The position numbers and the translations under genes were made by a program. Positions 17,468 to 30,031 of a DNA stretch of 64,000 bases are shown in pieces. This DNA comes from Myxococcales bacterium. GTDB taxonomy: Bacteria; Myxococcota_A; Polyangia; Haliangiales; Haliangiaceae. The notes beneath the pieces were generated by a model, which saw nothing but the letters and a program-made list of their open reading frames with translations, did not search any database and had not been told where the DNA came from. Every line of letters begins with the position of its first letter. Within the stretch, counting starts at the first letter, position 1. Location: contig JAQBQF010000146.1 of NCBI GenBank assembly GCA_028287115.1, positions 1-64,000 on the forward strand, in the 5' to 3' direction.

Positions 17468-18475
17468 TTAGTGGCTCGCGTCGTTGCTGATCACCTGACA
17501 GCCGTGCGTGAAGTCGACCTCGGTGCCGGTGTCGACGCCCGGGCCCGGGTTCTCGTACATCAGCGCGCCGCCGCCCCACGTGCGCGTCGAATTGGTGAAC
17601 GCGAGGAACACGCACATCTCCTGATCGCCGAATCCCCAGTGCACCGTCGTGTCACGCGGGTTGTCGTAGCTGCACGAGAACCGGATCTTCGTGTAGCCGA
17701 CCATCGAGAACGGCGGATCGATGATGCCGCCGAGGGCGTCGCCCACGCGATGCGTGGTCTCGTAGATCACCGTGGATGTGCCGTCGGCTCGGACGGCTTC
17801 GAACGACAGGCCGGTGCCCAGGGTGTGGTAGTGCGGCAACGCGTAGTAAATCGAAAAATCCGGCGCGCGGCCGAACTGCGCCTGATGCTCGCTGGCGATA
17901 TCGCAAGCGGTGATCGTGAACTTGGAAGCCTTGTGCGGCGGAAGGCCGAGCGCTTGATTCTCGAACGACAGCGCCGCGAGCTCCGTCGTGACGTCGGCTT
18001 TCGGAATCTCCGCGATCGCGAGCGATAGTGGAATCGTGATCGCGGCGTCGCCGGCGTTCAGCAGGTGGGTGTCGCCGATGATGCGCGAGTGCGCGGGGAT
18101 CTTGATCGCGACGCCCGGCGCGAACGCCTGGAGCTCGTGTGTCGCTTGCGTCGATTGCGCGAACAGCACGCCACCTTGGACGCCCGCGACGACGTCGAGA
18201 AAGTTGCGGTCTCCGCACTGCCACGTGCCGTCCGCGCCCGGTGCGACGAACTCCGGAACATAGAACCAGTTCGAGTGATGAAAGCCCGGACCGGTCGTGA
18301 GCTCGACGGAATTGACGTAGATCGGTGCGTCGTTGTGCAGGGTCACGCTGACGCACTGGTCGGTGATCTCTTGTCCCGGCGTGAGCGAATACGGGCCGAA
18401 CGCGAACGAGCGGGGCGCAGGTGCCGTGTCTTGGCCGCAGGCCGCAACCGCGATCACCAGCAACGCACGCCACAC
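17468..18475 (-). CDS. PHM-like copper type II monooxygenase-fold lipoprotein
   Basis: A 335-residue lipoprotein (MWRALLVIAVAAC). All six copper ligands of peptidylglycine alpha-hydroxylating monooxygenase (PHM) have counterparts here. H66-H67 sit in FHHSNWFY and H137 in DTHLLNAG, matching the CuH site. H215 and H217 sit in LPHYHTLGTG and M287 in GDQEMCVF, matching the CuM site. The His-to-Met spacing at the second site (72 residues) equals that of rat PHM (His242 to Met314). The PHM family hydroxylates C-H bonds using ascorbate. Bacterial homologues are mostly uncharacterised. The reading of ligands is direct; enzymatic activity is inference. It is convergent with the esterase gene, seven bases apart. 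Confidence 0.72.
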   Translation of the reverse strand: MWRALLVIAVAACGQDTAPAPRSFAFGPYSLTPGQEITDQCVSVTLHNDAPIYVNSVELTTGPGFHHSNWFYVPEFVAPGADGTWQCGDRNFLDVVAGVQGGVLFAQSTQATHELQAFAPGVAIKIPAHSRIIGDTHLLNAGDAAITIPLSLAIAEIPKADVTTELAALSFENQALGLPPHKASKFTITACDIASEHQAQFGRAPDFSIYYALPHYHTLGTGLSFEAVRADGTSTVIYETTHRVGDALGGIIDPPFSMVGYTKIRFSCSYDNPRDTTVHWGFGDQEMCVFLAFTNSTRTWGGGALMYENPGPGVDTGTEVDFTHGCQVISNDASH

Positions 18476-18562
18476 GCCGTCAGTATAGGCCGGTTCCCGG
18501 TCTCATGTCAGCGGCGCGCGGGTGCCCTCAACTGCGTCATGCGTGGTAAGGAGCCGATCTAA

Positions 18563-19612
18563 ATGCGCTGGCTCGTGACCGGTGGCGCCGGTTTTCTCGG
18601 CATCAATCTCGTTCGACGATTGCTCGCACGCGGCGACGAGGTCGTCTCGCTCGATCGCGAGCCTTTCGACTACCCCGAACGCGGGCGCGTGGCCGAGGTC
18701 CGCGGCGATATCCGCCGCCGTGACGACGTGCTCCGTGCGGCGCACGGTTGCGATGTCGTCGTCCATGCGGCGGCGGCGCTTCCGCTGTATCCGCCCGACG
18801 AGATCCACACGATCGATGTCGAGGGCACGCGTACGGTGCTCGCGGCCGCGCGGGAGGCGCGCTGCGAGCGTGTCGTCCACATCTCGTCGACCGCCGTGTA
18901 CGGCGTTCCCGATCATCATCCGCTGATCGAGACCGATCGCGTCTCCGGCGTCGGACCGTACGGCACCGCGAAGGTCGAAGCCGAGCGCGTCTGCGAAGAA
19001 GCGCGCGCCGCCGGGCAGATCGTTTCGATCTTGCGGCCGAAGTCGTTCGTCGGGCCGGAGCGGCTCGGCGTGTTCGCGCTGCTCTACGAATGGGCACGCG
19101 AGGGCCGCGACTTTCCGATCCTCGGGCCCGGCACGAACCGGTATCAGCTGCTCGATGTCGAGGATCTGTGCGACGCGATCGTGCTCGCCGGTACGGCGCC
19201 CGCGGACCGCGCGAACGCGACGTTCAACATCGGAGCCGCAAAGTTCACGACGCTCAAGCAAGACTTCCAGTCGGTCCTCGATGCGGCAGGTCACGGCGCC
19301 AAGATCCGGTCGATTCCGGTCGCGCCGGCGATCGCCGCGCTGCGCATGCTCGAGAAGCTGAAGCTGTCGCCGCTGTATCCGTGGATCTACGAGACCGTGA
19401 CCGAAGACTCGTTCGTGTCGATCGACAAGGCGCGAACGCAGCTTGGTTTCCAGCCGCAGTATTCCAATCGCGACGCGCTGATCCGTAACTACGAGTGGTA
19501 CCGAGCCCACGCCGACGAGCTGGGCGCGGCCGGCGTGACGCATCGCGTGCCCTGGAAGCAGGGTGCGCTGGCCCTCGCGAAGCTCGTGTTCCGCAAGCGG
19601 CAGCGCAGTTGA
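18563..19612 (+). CDS. NAD(P)-dependent epimerase/dehydratase (extended SDR)
   Basis: A 349-residue extended short-chain dehydrogenase. The Rossmann motif is GGAGFLG at residues 7-13. The D(I/V)RRRDDV and [11 protein letters not shown] strands follow. The catalytic SST...YGTAK is at about 109-136 (Tyr-x3-Lys), followed by [13 protein letters not shown], the substrate-loop region. The C-terminal part ([30 protein letters not shown]) is like sugar-nucleotide epimerases and 3-beta-hydroxysteroid dehydrogenase-like proteins. A good ribosome site AAGGAG sits eight bases before the ATG. It stands alone, 34 bases before ndk, so cotranscription is possible. Substrate unknown. Confidence 0.85.
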   Translation: MRWLVTGGAGFLGINLVRRLLARGDEVVSLDREPFDYPERGRVAEVRGDIRRRDDVLRAAHGCDVVVHAAAALPLYPPDEIHTIDVEGTRTVLAAAREARCERVVHISSTAVYGVPDHHPLIETDRVSGVGPYGTAKVEAERVCEEARAAGQIVSILRPKSFVGPERLGVFALLYEWAREGRDFPILGPGTNRYQLLDVEDLCDAIVLAGTAPADRANATFNIGAAKFTTLKQDFQSVLDAAGHGAKIRSIPVAPAIAALRMLEKLKLSPLYPWIYETVTEDSFVSIDKARTQLGFQPQYSNRDALIRNYEWYRAHADELGAAGVTHRVPWKQGALALAKLVFRKRQRS

Positions 19613-19646
19613 AACCGGGGGTGGTTTCGACTAGGGTCCGCCCGCA

Positions 19647-20078
19647 ATGGCCAAAGAACGTACATTCTCGATCATCAAGCCCGACGCCGTCGCGAAGAAC
19701 GTGATCGGCCCGATCACCGCCAAGCTCGAAGCCGCCGGCCTACGCGTCGTCGCCTCGAAGATGGTGCGCCTCACCGAGTCGCAGGCCAAGGCGTTCTACG
19801 CCGTTCACAAGGAGCGGCCGTTCTACGCCGGCCTCGTCAAGTTCATGACCGAAGGGCCGGTCGTCGTGCAGGTGCTCGAAGGCGAGAACGCGATCGCGAA
19901 GAATCGCGAAGTGATGGGCGCCACGAACCCGGAGAAGGCCGCCGCCGGCACGATCCGTAAGGAGTTCGCGAGCGACATCGAGCGCAACGCCGTCCACGGC
20001 TCCGATGCGCCCGAGACCGCGAAGGACGAGATCGCGTTCTTCTTCTCGACCGCCGAGCTCGCCGCCCTCGCGCGCTAG
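19647..20078 (+). CDS. ndk: nucleoside diphosphate kinase
   Basis: A 143-residue NDK with the family start [17 protein letters not shown], the central [27 protein letters not shown] and the active-site motif NAVHGSD, whose histidine (~117) carries the phosphate. The [18 protein letters not shown] block is also canonical. It equilibrates nucleoside triphosphates using ATP. Length is normal. Confidence 0.97.
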   Translation: MAKERTFSIIKPDAVAKNVIGPITAKLEAAGLRVVASKMVRLTESQAKAFYAVHKERPFYAGLVKFMTEGPVVVQVLEGENAIAKNREVMGATNPEKAAAGTIRKEFASDIERNAVHGSDAPETAKDEIAFFFSTAELAALAR

Positions 20079-20150
20079 GCACATCTCGAAAGCGGCGCAG
20101 CGGAGCTCCCCGCACGCGCGTGCTCGCGTTCTTCAGAGCCGACGAGCGCG

Positions 20151-21767
20151 CTAGCGCGGATTCGACCACTGGGTCTGCACGATGCGCCAGCCGGCGTCCT
20201 CGTGCAGCCACGCCGCCAGCACGCGGAACGTCTGCGTCACCTCGTTGCCATCGCGATCGGTATCGGTGAAGTCGACATTCGCCGCGCCCCACCCGCCGCG
20301 ATCGCCGATCATCCCGACCTTGACGGCATCGTGCAGGTGGATCGTTGCCTTGATCCGGGTGAACGTCTTCTTGATCGCCTCACCTCCCTGGATCCGCTCG
20401 CCGAGCGCACTGCCGAAATTGAACGCATCCGCGCGGGTGCTGCGCGCCTCGACGAATGACGGCTTCGAAGCGAGTGCCGTGCGCATCGCGATCGCGAGCG
20501 GTGACTCGTCGTGCGCATTCGGGATTGCATCGGGCACCGCGAGGGTGCCGTCACGCGCGAGCGCGTAGGCGGTGTCGTTCGGCATCGCGATCGCCCAGTG
20601 CAACGCGAAGATCATCCAGTGACCGTCGTGGAGCCCGGCAACTACGGTCGCGAGGAACTTCTTGCGGCCGACGGAGACTTCTTCCGCGATCCACGCGAGC
20701 TGCGCGTCGCGGCCGATCGCGGTATGAGCCGCCTCGACGGCAAGCGTGCCCTTTTTCGGTGCGCTGATCGCGCGCTTCAAGAGTGCGATCACGGCCTCGC
20801 GACCCTCGGCGAGCTCGTTCGCGGAGGGACCGAATGCGAACACCTTGGGATCGAGCAGCGCGCTGAGGCCCGCGGGATCGCCGAGGCCGAGCGCCGCATG
20901 AAAGGCGCTGAGCAAGTCCTCGGGCGTCGGTTCGACCGCGATCTCGGCGGCGTCACCCACCGCCGAAGCGACCACGCCCGCGTCTCCGACCACCGGGGAG
21001 ACCCCGGCATCGACGAAATGAACCACGACCGCCGAACCCGCGCCCTGCGCTTCGATCTTCCTCACCGGTGTCTTCGCGGAACCTTGGCTGGCGGCGGATC
21101 CTGCGGTCGGGTCGGAGCTCGAGCCGGTGCTCGTCATGATCAGGACGACGCCGAGCACGACGAGCGCGATCGCGCTGCCCGCGATGATCAGCGGGCGCTT
21201 GTGCATCGGTGCGCCCGGCATGCTGACGATCTGCGTCGCGGTCAGGCGCGTCTGCCCGATGCCTTTGAGCGTGTCCGCCGGTCTTGACGCGCGATCGCCG
21301 CCGATCTCGCGCTCGTCCCGGGCCTCGTCTCGCGTAATCTGCGCGCGCGCCCAGCGCCGGACCTTGAGCGCGCTCGGCAACGCGAGCACGCAGAGGATCC
21401 CGGTGACGAACATCGTGATCGCGGCGACCGTGACGAGGGTGTTGGCGGTGGATGTATCGCCTTCCGGCAAGATCCGGATCAGCGCGCCGATCGTCGAGTT
21501 GCCACGGGGCAGCACGATGCCGAACCCGACGTCGAGCGCGATCGCGAGCGCGAGCGGGATCAGCCGCGCGCGATAAACGAGGGTTCCGCACACGATCGCC
21601 GCGAGCGCTGCCACGACCGAGACGATCACCGAGCCCGTGCTGCCGTGAACGTCGTGAACCATCGGCAGGGCCGCGAGCGCCGCGATCAGGCATGCGACGC
21701 CGACGATCTGCGTCAGTAGACCCGCGATCACCAGGAGGGCGCGGGATGGCGGTCTCGCCTCGCTCAT
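20151..21767 (-). CDS. membrane protein with two SnoaL/NTF2-like domains
   Basis: A 538-residue protein. The N-terminus has four hydrophobic segments (about 8-32, 43-63, 67-88, 108-130). A cytoplasmic linker with TRLTATQIVSMPG follows, then a fifth helix (~190-212). An Ala/Ser/Gly-rich spacer leads to two repeats of an NTF2-like (SnoaL) cone fold. One starts at TPEDLLSAFHAALGLGDPAGLSALLDPKVFAFGP (~283). The other starts at DESPLAIAMRTALASKPSF (~405) and ends VLAAWLHEDAGWRIVQTQW. SnoaL-like domains bind small hydrophobic ligands or hydrolyse esters. No known family combines them in this order that I can name. Confidence 0.6.
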   Translation of the reverse strand: MSEARPPSRALLVIAGLLTQIVGVACLIAALAALPMVHDVHGSTGSVIVSVVAALAAIVCGTLVYRARLIPLALAIALDVGFGIVLPRGNSTIGALIRILPEGDTSTANTLVTVAAITMFVTGILCVLALPSALKVRRWARAQITRDEARDEREIGGDRASRPADTLKGIGQTRLTATQIVSMPGAPMHKRPLIIAGSAIALVVLGVVLIMTSTGSSSDPTAGSAASQGSAKTPVRKIEAQGAGSAVVVHFVDAGVSPVVGDAGVVASAVGDAAEIAVEPTPEDLLSAFHAALGLGDPAGLSALLDPKVFAFGPSANELAEGREAVIALLKRAISAPKKGTLAVEAAHTAIGRDAQLAWIAEEVSVGRKKFLATVVAGLHDGHWMIFALHWAIAMPNDTAYALARDGTLAVPDAIPNAHDESPLAIAMRTALASKPSFVEARSTRADAFNFGSALGERIQGGEAIKKTFTRIKATIHLHDAVKVGMIGDRGGWGAANVDFTDTDRDGNEVTQTFRVLAAWLHEDAGWRIVQTQWSNPR

Positions 21768-21798
21768 GTCCCGGGCGCGATGCTACCTCGGCGGATCT

Positions 21799-22166
21799 CT
21801 AGGAGCTAATGTTCCCGGCGAGCTCTCGCAGAGGCGCTTGCGCGAACCAGTACGTCCCGACCGCCGTCGCGACGAGCAATGCCGCGAGCCCGACGTACAG
21901 GTTCAGCGGTCGAGGACGCTTTCGGATCAGGAACACGATCGCGAGGCTCGCGAGGGCCGGCACACCGAGCAGCCAGCCCGGCGAGATCACGACTCGCGTC
22001 AAAACCGGCAACGGAGCGCCGCCGAAGTCCTTGTACATGCCGCGCATCCCCTGCATCTCGACCCCGAGCCACAGCTGAACCAGCAAGGCGCTGATCGCGA
22101 TTCCGCTCGCGAGTCCTTTCGCGAACGCGCTGGAGTTAGCAACGGGCGCTGCCTCGCCGGCGTCCA

Positions 22167-22167
<1 letters not shown>
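21799..22167 (-). CDS. small integral membrane protein coupled to rlmN
   Basis: A 122-residue protein with three predicted helices (FAKGLASGIAISALLVQLWLG, then LLGVPALASLAIVFLI, then LYVGLAALLVATAVGTYWFA) and a Lys/Arg-rich turn KRPRP between the last two. Its ATG shares one base with the rlmN stop (TGATG), so translation is probably coupled. No family recognised. Confidence 0.6.
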
Positions 22168-23267
<1,100 letters not shown>

Positions 23268-23334
23268 GGCTATAGCTACGCTAGCCAGCCGCCGGGAGCA
23301 ACGACGTTCATCGCCTCGGGATAAATGGTCGAGC

Positions 23335-23362
23335 GCCGGCCAACCGCGTGTAGTTGGCCGGC
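23335..23362 (-). terminator. 10-bp inverted repeat directly after lipoprotein stop
   Basis: GCCGGCCAAC (23335-23344) and GTTGGCCGGC (23353-23362) are perfect reverse complements with an eight-base loop. The stem begins at the last base of the TAG stop of the minus-strand gene at 23362-24279, a typical position for a transcript end. No U tract follows, so it is terminator-like but not a textbook intrinsic terminator. Confidence 0.45.
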
Positions 23363-24279
23363 TATTTGACCGTGATCGTCAGCTTGGTCGCGAACGCGTC
23401 GCGAATCGTCTTGAGATCTTTGATCGCCGGCTCGATGACCGACCGCACGCACTGATCGGCCGCCGCGTCCGGAGATCCCGCGGCCAGGCCCGCAGTCGGA
23501 TCGATCTTCATCGTATAGACCCCGGCTTCGTCCTCGTACTCCGATGGGATGTAGCCGGACTTGATCGGCATCGAGACGGTCATCGCGTCCTTCTTCGATG
23601 CGGCGTTGTAGGTCGTCCAGCAGGCGACGAGCGCGTTCTTGATCTCCGCGCCGCCGATCAGCTCCGGAATGCCCTGATACGTCTTGCCGGCGGGCACCGG
23701 GGTCGCCGTTACGGTCACCGTCAGCTTGTCGGTCGACGGACCGGACGCCGCCCGCGTCAGGTAGACATCGGCGAGCGAAGTCCGGCCGAGCGTCAGCGGA
23801 TCGAGGCCGGCGTCGTTGAGGGTCGCGAGATCCGCGAGCGCGTGATCGCGAAGCAGGCTCGCACTCGGCACGGCGAGGATGCAGCGATGGAGCACGCGTG
23901 CACCGAGCTCCGCATGATCCTTCTTCGCCTTGCCGGCAGCGAGCGCGGCACCGTATGCACAGTCGACGTCGGGTGGGAGCGCGATCTTCTCCGAGTCGTA
24001 ATGACCGAGCGCGCGATTGTAGGAATCGATCGCGCCTTCGATCTCGCCTTTGCCTCGCAGCGATGCGCCGAGCGCCGCGTAGTAGTCACCGACCGTCGAT
24101 CGCGCGGTGCGCCGGCACATGCTGTCGAAGCAGCGGAGGTCGCCGTCGCAGTGCATCGTTGCACCGCAGCTCTCGTATTCCTTCGATTTCTGCTCGGGTC
24201 GCGCCGGATCCGACGCCTTGGCCCGCGAGTCACAGGCAACCACAAGCAATAACGCAGCGCTGACGAATGCTCCCCGCAT
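23362..24279 (-). CDS. lipoprotein, unknown, with a TPR-like first half
   Basis: A 305-residue lipoprotein: MRGAFVSAALLLVVAC gives a lipobox cysteine; ATG 24279 fits the signal better than ATG 24303. A small Cys cluster follows (SCGATMHC and CFDSMC), then a helical TPR-like region (VGDYYAALGASLRGKGEIEGAIDSYNRALG). The second half (~170-305) is a beta/alpha domain containing CWTTYNAAS and CVRSVIEPAIKDLKTIRDAF, with strands LTVTVTATPVP and TKLTITVK. The terminal half resembles the conserved domain found in myxobacterial AgmX/TonB-C-type adventurous-motility proteins, but only loosely. Confidence 0.55.
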   Translation of the reverse strand: MRGAFVSAALLLVVACDSRAKASDPARPEQKSKEYESCGATMHCDGDLRCFDSMCRRTARSTVGDYYAALGASLRGKGEIEGAIDSYNRALGHYDSEKIALPPDVDCAYGAALAAGKAKKDHAELGARVLHRCILAVPSASLLRDHALADLATLNDAGLDPLTLGRTSLADVYLTRAASGPSTDKLTVTVTATPVPAGKTYQGIPELIGGAEIKNALVACWTTYNAASKKDAMTVSMPIKSGYIPSEYEDEAGVYTMKIDPTAGLAAGSPDAAADQCVRSVIEPAIKDLKTIRDAFATKLTITVK

Positions 24280-24299
24280 GCCGCGAGGATACCGCGGAA

Positions 24300-24995
24300 T
24301 CATTCGCGTCGTCGCGCAACGGCACGAGGGATCAAGATCAAGGGGGCGACCTGGTGCGCGGTCTCACCGACCCAGATGAGCCCCCCGACGAGAAGGCCGA
24401 TCGACGACGCCAGCGACAGATAGGCACCCAGGAGCGCGTCAGAGGTTGCGGTCCAGAACCCGAACCACAGCGTGCAGATCGCCCCGACGATCGTCGCAGC
24501 GCTCGCGGCGCGGCGCTCGGAATGGCCGGAGGTATCGATCCCCGCGAAGATCAGCGCCGTGATCATCAGCTCGATGATGCCGACCGGTGGGCTGAACATC
24601 GTGAGGATCGCGCTGAACGCGAGCATCGCGATCGTGATCGCGCGAATCGCGACGATCGCGTTTCGCATGCCGCGAACCGTCACCGCAGCGGCGCCGAACG
24701 CGAACGCGAGCCCGTAGAAATACGGCGGCAGGAACATCGGCGTCTCGAACGGGTACACCGGCTCGTGACAGCCGCGGATCGCGGGCAGGAACAGGCACAC
24801 GAACAGGACCAGGCCCGACGGTCCGGTGATCAGCCGGTGGCGACGACGGCCGAGCTCGATCTCGACGCGCTTGCGAGGCAGATCGACCGGTCCCGCACCG
24901 ACGACGAGCGGATCACGCTCGAGCGACGATGCCGCGGAATCCCCGGAGGGCGACGCACGCAGGCCGCCGGTGGACCTGCACCCAGGTTCGTCCAT
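24300..24995 (-). CDS. multi-pass membrane protein at the end of the VWA operon
   Basis: A 231-residue protein with a charged N-terminal region and about five hydrophobic helices: LVLFVCLFLPAIRG, FYGLAFAFGAAAVTV, AIVAIRAITIAMLAFSAILTMF, ATIVGAICTLWFGFW and LASSIGLLVGGLIWVG. Short loops include GCHEPVYPFETPMF. The family is not recognised. The start is uncertain; ATG 24995 is the only canonical one in frame before the first helix. It lies 69 bases after the small membrane protein at 25065-25352 and may be the last gene of that transcript. Confidence 0.5.
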   Translation of the reverse strand: MDEPGCRSTGGLRASPSGDSAASSLERDPLVVGAGPVDLPRKRVEIELGRRRHRLITGPSGLVLFVCLFLPAIRGCHEPVYPFETPMFLPPYFYGLAFAFGAAAVTVRGMRNAIVAIRAITIAMLAFSAILTMFSPPVGIIELMITALIFAGIDTSGHSERRAASAATIVGAICTLWFGFWTATSDALLGAYLSLASSIGLLVGGLIWVGETAHQVAPLILIPRAVARRRE

Positions 24996-25064
24996 CGCGC
25001 CGCAAGCATGCCACGACGGCGCTGCGCTTCGAACGAGAAAACGCGGCTGCGAAGTTTTCGCAAG

Positions 25065-25352
25065 CTACGTCAGCGGCGCCGGGCCGCCGCCGAGCAGCGC
25101 CGAATTGTACTTCGCGACGAGCGAGCTGCGCGTCACGCGCGTGATCACCGCGCCGCCGAGCGAGAGCGCCCAAACGAGGTGGAGAGACGCCGGCATCCCA
25201 CCCGACCAGTTGAGCACGAGGACGACGAGGCTCGTCATGAACAGCGCCACGTAGAGCCCCTGCATCCGGTCGATCTTGCGCTTCATCGCGACGAGCTCGG
25301 GACTCTGGTCGGGAGGCAACATCACCTGCTTCTGCAAGCCGTCATTTGCCAT
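25065..25352 (-). CDS. small two-helix membrane protein (2TM type)
   Basis: A 95-residue protein: a charged N-terminus (LQKQVMLPPDQSPELVAMKRKIDRMQ), helix one (GLYVALFMTSLVVLVLNWSG), a short turn, helix two (ASLHLVWALSLGGAVITRV) and a polar tail. It resembles the 2TM-domain layout. It starts 19 bases after the stop of the TPR/HEAT gene on the same strand, so it is probably cotranscribed with the VWA and HEAT proteins. Confidence 0.55.
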   Translation of the reverse strand: MANDGLQKQVMLPPDQSPELVAMKRKIDRMQGLYVALFMTSLVVLVLNWSGGMPASLHLVWALSLGGAVITRVTRSSLVAKYNSALLGGGPAPLT

Positions 25353-25371
25353 GAGGCCCAGGCTACACCCG

Positions 25372-27182
25372 TTAATGCCGGCGCAGCAGCTCGCCGAGCG
25401 TCTCGCGAACCTGCGGATTGGTCTCGATCTCGTGATGTTGCCGGAGGATCGGCAAGACGTCGGCATTGTCCATCTGCGTGAGTGCGGTGTACGCGGCCTC
25501 GCGCAGGTTGCCACTCTCCTGCCGCAGCACCATCACGAGGAACTCGCCCGCTTCGACCGTCTGGATCTTGCCGATCGATTGCAAGGCGGCGCCGCGAACG
25601 CGCGAATCGGTGCTCTCGCGATAGATCCGCGCGAGCGGATTGAACGCATGGGGGAAGTGGAGGCCACCGATCGCGACGAGCGCGGCCTCGCGAACCTGTG
25701 CATCGGGATCGGCGAGCGCCTTGCGCACGATCACGAACGATCGCTTGAAATATAGGAACCGCAGCGCGCGCACCGCCGCACGCCGGATCACCGGATCCGG
25801 CGAAGCGAACAGCTTCTCGAGCGGCGACAGTGCCGCGTACGACTGCAGCTCGCCGAGGAGCTCGGCGACATGGACGAGGGTCTCGGGTTCGTCGGCGGCC
25901 TTCCGCGCCTGCGCATCCGCGAGCGTCAACAGCACGACGAGCGCGCGGCGGCGAATGCCGTTGGGATAGCGGAGATCGCCGACGATCGAGGCCGCGACCG
26001 CGAACGGATCGCCGTCCATCTCCCATTCGAGGAGATCGACGAACCAGATATCGGCGTACGCGTGCTGTTGCTTGAGGTAATCGGGCAGCCCGGGCAGCTC
26101 GACGGGCGGCGCCGCGAGCCCCTTGTAGCGTTGCGCGATCAATTGGAACCGCTTCTTCGCGCGATCCGGAAGCTCGAGCCCCGCGAGGCGTTCGAAGCAC
26201 TCGCGGACCGCGGGATAATCGCCAACGGCGGAGTGTTGCGACGCCGCCGCGAGGAGCGCGTTTTCGACCATCTGCACCGGCACGCCGGTCTCGACGAAGC
26301 GCTCCGCGCAGCGCACCCATGTCAAGGCACTCTTGTGCTGGTAGTGACGATCGTAGGGCAGGCCCGCACGCGACGCGAATGCCGCCGCCTCCTGATAGAG
26401 CGTCGCCGCCGCGTGAAGCTCGGCGCGCTCGAGCGCGAGCTTGATGAAGTCCTCGTAGTACTGCAGGACGTAGAACTTGAGGTTGTCGTCGCGCAGGACG
26501 CGGATGCAGTTGACGTAACCCTCGGCGAGATTCTCGAACTGCGAGCTCTCCTTGCCGAGCTTGAGCAAGATCTGAAAGCAGTCGAACGCGCGCTCGAGCT
26601 CGCCGATCTGCTCGAAGTCATCCGCGACCTGTTCGAGCTTGCGTTGACTCTCGATCAGGGCGCGCCGCGCTTCGCCGCTGTTTGCGTCGAGACGCACGGC
26701 CGACAGGCCGTAGTTGAAGTGGACGAGCGCGGCCTCGTACGGCCGATGCGCGAGGCCCGTGTGATGAACGAGCCCTTTCCACGCCGAGATCGCTTCCGGA
26801 TATTGCTTCGATCGCTCGAATGCGACCGCGGCGTGCACCGGCAGCTTCGCCTGCTGATAGAGCTGGGCCGCTTCGCTCCACTTCTTCTCGATCTCGGCGA
26901 GCCGTGCACGCAACGCGACGTAGTCATCACCGACGAGCTGCGCGCGCGCCTGATCGAAGTAGTGGAGATACAGATAGACGAACGACGCCTCGCGTAGGCG
27001 GCCCATGTGGCGATAGATCTCGCCGAGCCGGCGCAACCAATCGTCGTATTCGTAGTTGATGACGTGGGTCTGGCCGATCAGCTCGCGGTAGTGGCGCTCC
27101 GCGTCGACCCACCTACCCTGCTGGACGAGCGCCTCGGCTTGGTCGGCAGTCGACTCGATCGAGTTGAACGTCCGGCGCGCCA

Positions 27183-27183
<1 letters not shown>
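25372..27183 (-). CDS. TPR/HEAT-repeat scaffold protein of the MoxR-VWA module
   Basis: A 603-residue, all-helical protein. Residues ~10-330 are TPR-like (ALVQQGRWVDAERHYRELIG; HMGRLREASFVYLYLHYFDQA; QQAKLPVHAAVAFERSKQYPEAISAW; ELERAFDCFQILLKLG). Residues ~400-600 are HEAT repeats (IVGDLRYPNGIRRRALVVLL; PDPVIRRAAVRALRFLYF; PDAQVREAALVAIGGLHFP; TDSRVRGAALQSIGKIQT; SGNLREAAYTALTQM). There is no signal peptide or membrane helix. The ATG shares one base with the VWA stop (TGATG). HEAT/TPR proteins of this kind often act as scaffolds or substrate adaptors; here the adaptor of a MoxR-VWA pair is the reasonable guess. Confidence 0.78.
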
Positions 27184-28733
<1,550 letters not shown>

Positions 28734-28816
28734 GCCAGAAAACTAGCACGGCCCGGCGGCGATGGACCTCGGAGACGTTGGTATGGAGCCACCCGGCGGT
28801 GGTAGCGTCGCGCGCC

Positions 28817-30031
28817 ATGCGCCGGTTCGGGCTTCTCCTCGCGATCGTCGCGTGCCGCACGTCGAACGACGGTCCGAAATCCACGGTCTACGCGTACGCC
28901 GGAGATGTTCCGGATCCGGCCGCGACCGTGATCGCACACCGGCCAAATGGCGAGGTCATCGATCAGGTGCAGCCGGATGCGGTTGGCCGTGCCGAGGTGC
29001 TGACCGAGGCTGATGCGCTCGTCAGTGTCGTGTTCGCGACGGCAGACGTGACACGGGTCGTGACGACGCTCGAGCCTGCAACCGGTGCCAGCGTCGCGAT
29101 CCACGGGCCGACGATCGCGGGTGCGGTGCCCCTGATCGTCGGGGTCATTCAGATCGCGCCCGCAACCTCGCTGACCACCAATGCGGGCTTCGAGGTGACG
29201 CTCGGGTGCAGGACCGTGCATGTCGACACGTTCCCCGCCGCGATCGAAGTGCCCGCGCCTTGCGCCGGCAGTGACGCGAACCTCGATGTCCTCGTGCGCG
29301 GCTACAACTCGGACAACGGCGACCTCCCGCATTTGACGGTCGTGGGTTACGCCGCGGCGCGGGTTCCGCTGATCGACGGCGAGGCGATGTTCGCGCCCGC
29401 GACCTGGGAGCTCACCAATCCGACGGTCGTCCCCACGGTCGGGGTTGGAGGGATCGTGGACCTCGACTGGACGCTGTATGCGGACGGGCTGCCGTTCGTC
29501 GGCGACCCGATCTACGACGCCGCGAAGCTGTGGACCGGTCTCACCGTGGACCGCGCTCGTGTCCATGCAAGCATTCGCGACCAAGTCGCGACCTCTCGAG
29601 TCACGACGAGGGTGATCGCCGGCGAGCCAACGTCGCTTCAATTCGACACCGGTGATTTCTTGCCAGCGCTCGAACCGACGCTCGTCCTCGATGACCCGGC
29701 ACGCGCGGCGATCCACTGGAGCCCCGCAAACGTCGGGGATGCCGTCGATGTCGTGTTGAGTTGGCAGACCGCCTCGTCGCGCGTGACCTGGAATGTCGTG
29801 TTACCCGCGAGCGCGAGCTCGATCACGCTGCCGATCGACGCGAGCACCGCGCCCGCCGCGACGACGAAGCCCCAGGTGCTACTTCGTTATCTCGAGTCGA
29901 GCGACCTGGACGGATTTGACGCCGTCGTCCGAGCTGGCCTGTTCGTCGAGGAGACCGATGACGTGAGCTCGATCGTGCGCTGGCCTGAAACAGGTCAGGT
30001 GCGCGAGGTTCGCGAGACCTCCCTGTTCTGA
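28817..30031 (+). CDS. lipoprotein with beta-sandwich domains, unknown
   Basis: A 404-residue lipoprotein (MRRFGLLLAIVAC). The mature part is beta-rich: an Ig-like segment at residues ~20-90 (STVYAYAGDVPDPAATVIAHRPNGEVIDQV), then further strands (VGVIQIAP, EVTLGCRTVHVDTFPAAIEVPAPC) and a second sandwich near the C-terminus. The family is not recognised. It lies between the two parts of the MoxR-VWA module but on the other strand, so there is no reason to tie it to that system. It starts 83 bases from the divergent VWA gene. Confidence 0.55.
   Translation: MRRFGLLLAIVACRTSNDGPKSTVYAYAGDVPDPAATVIAHRPNGEVIDQVQPDAVGRAEVLTEADALVSVVFATADVTRVVTTLEPATGASVAIHGPTIAGAVPLIVGVIQIAPATSLTTNAGFEVTLGCRTVHVDTFPAAIEVPAPCAGSDANLDVLVRGYNSDNGDLPHLTVVGYAAARVPLIDGEAMFAPATWELTNPTVVPTVGVGGIVDLDWTLYADGLPFVGDPIYDAAKLWTGLTVDRARVHASIRDQVATSRVTTRVIAGEPTSLQFDTGDFLPALEPTLVLDDPARAAIHWSPANVGDAVDVVLSWQTASSRVTWNVVLPASASSITLPIDASTAPAATTKPQVLLRYLESSDLDGFDAVVRAGLFVEETDDVSSIVRWPETGQVREVRETSLF

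Noticed and set aside
29996..30025. Hairpin as terminator inside the end of the 28817 lipoprotein gene
   Set aside because: Stem lies within coding sequence and is imperfect with no T tract.
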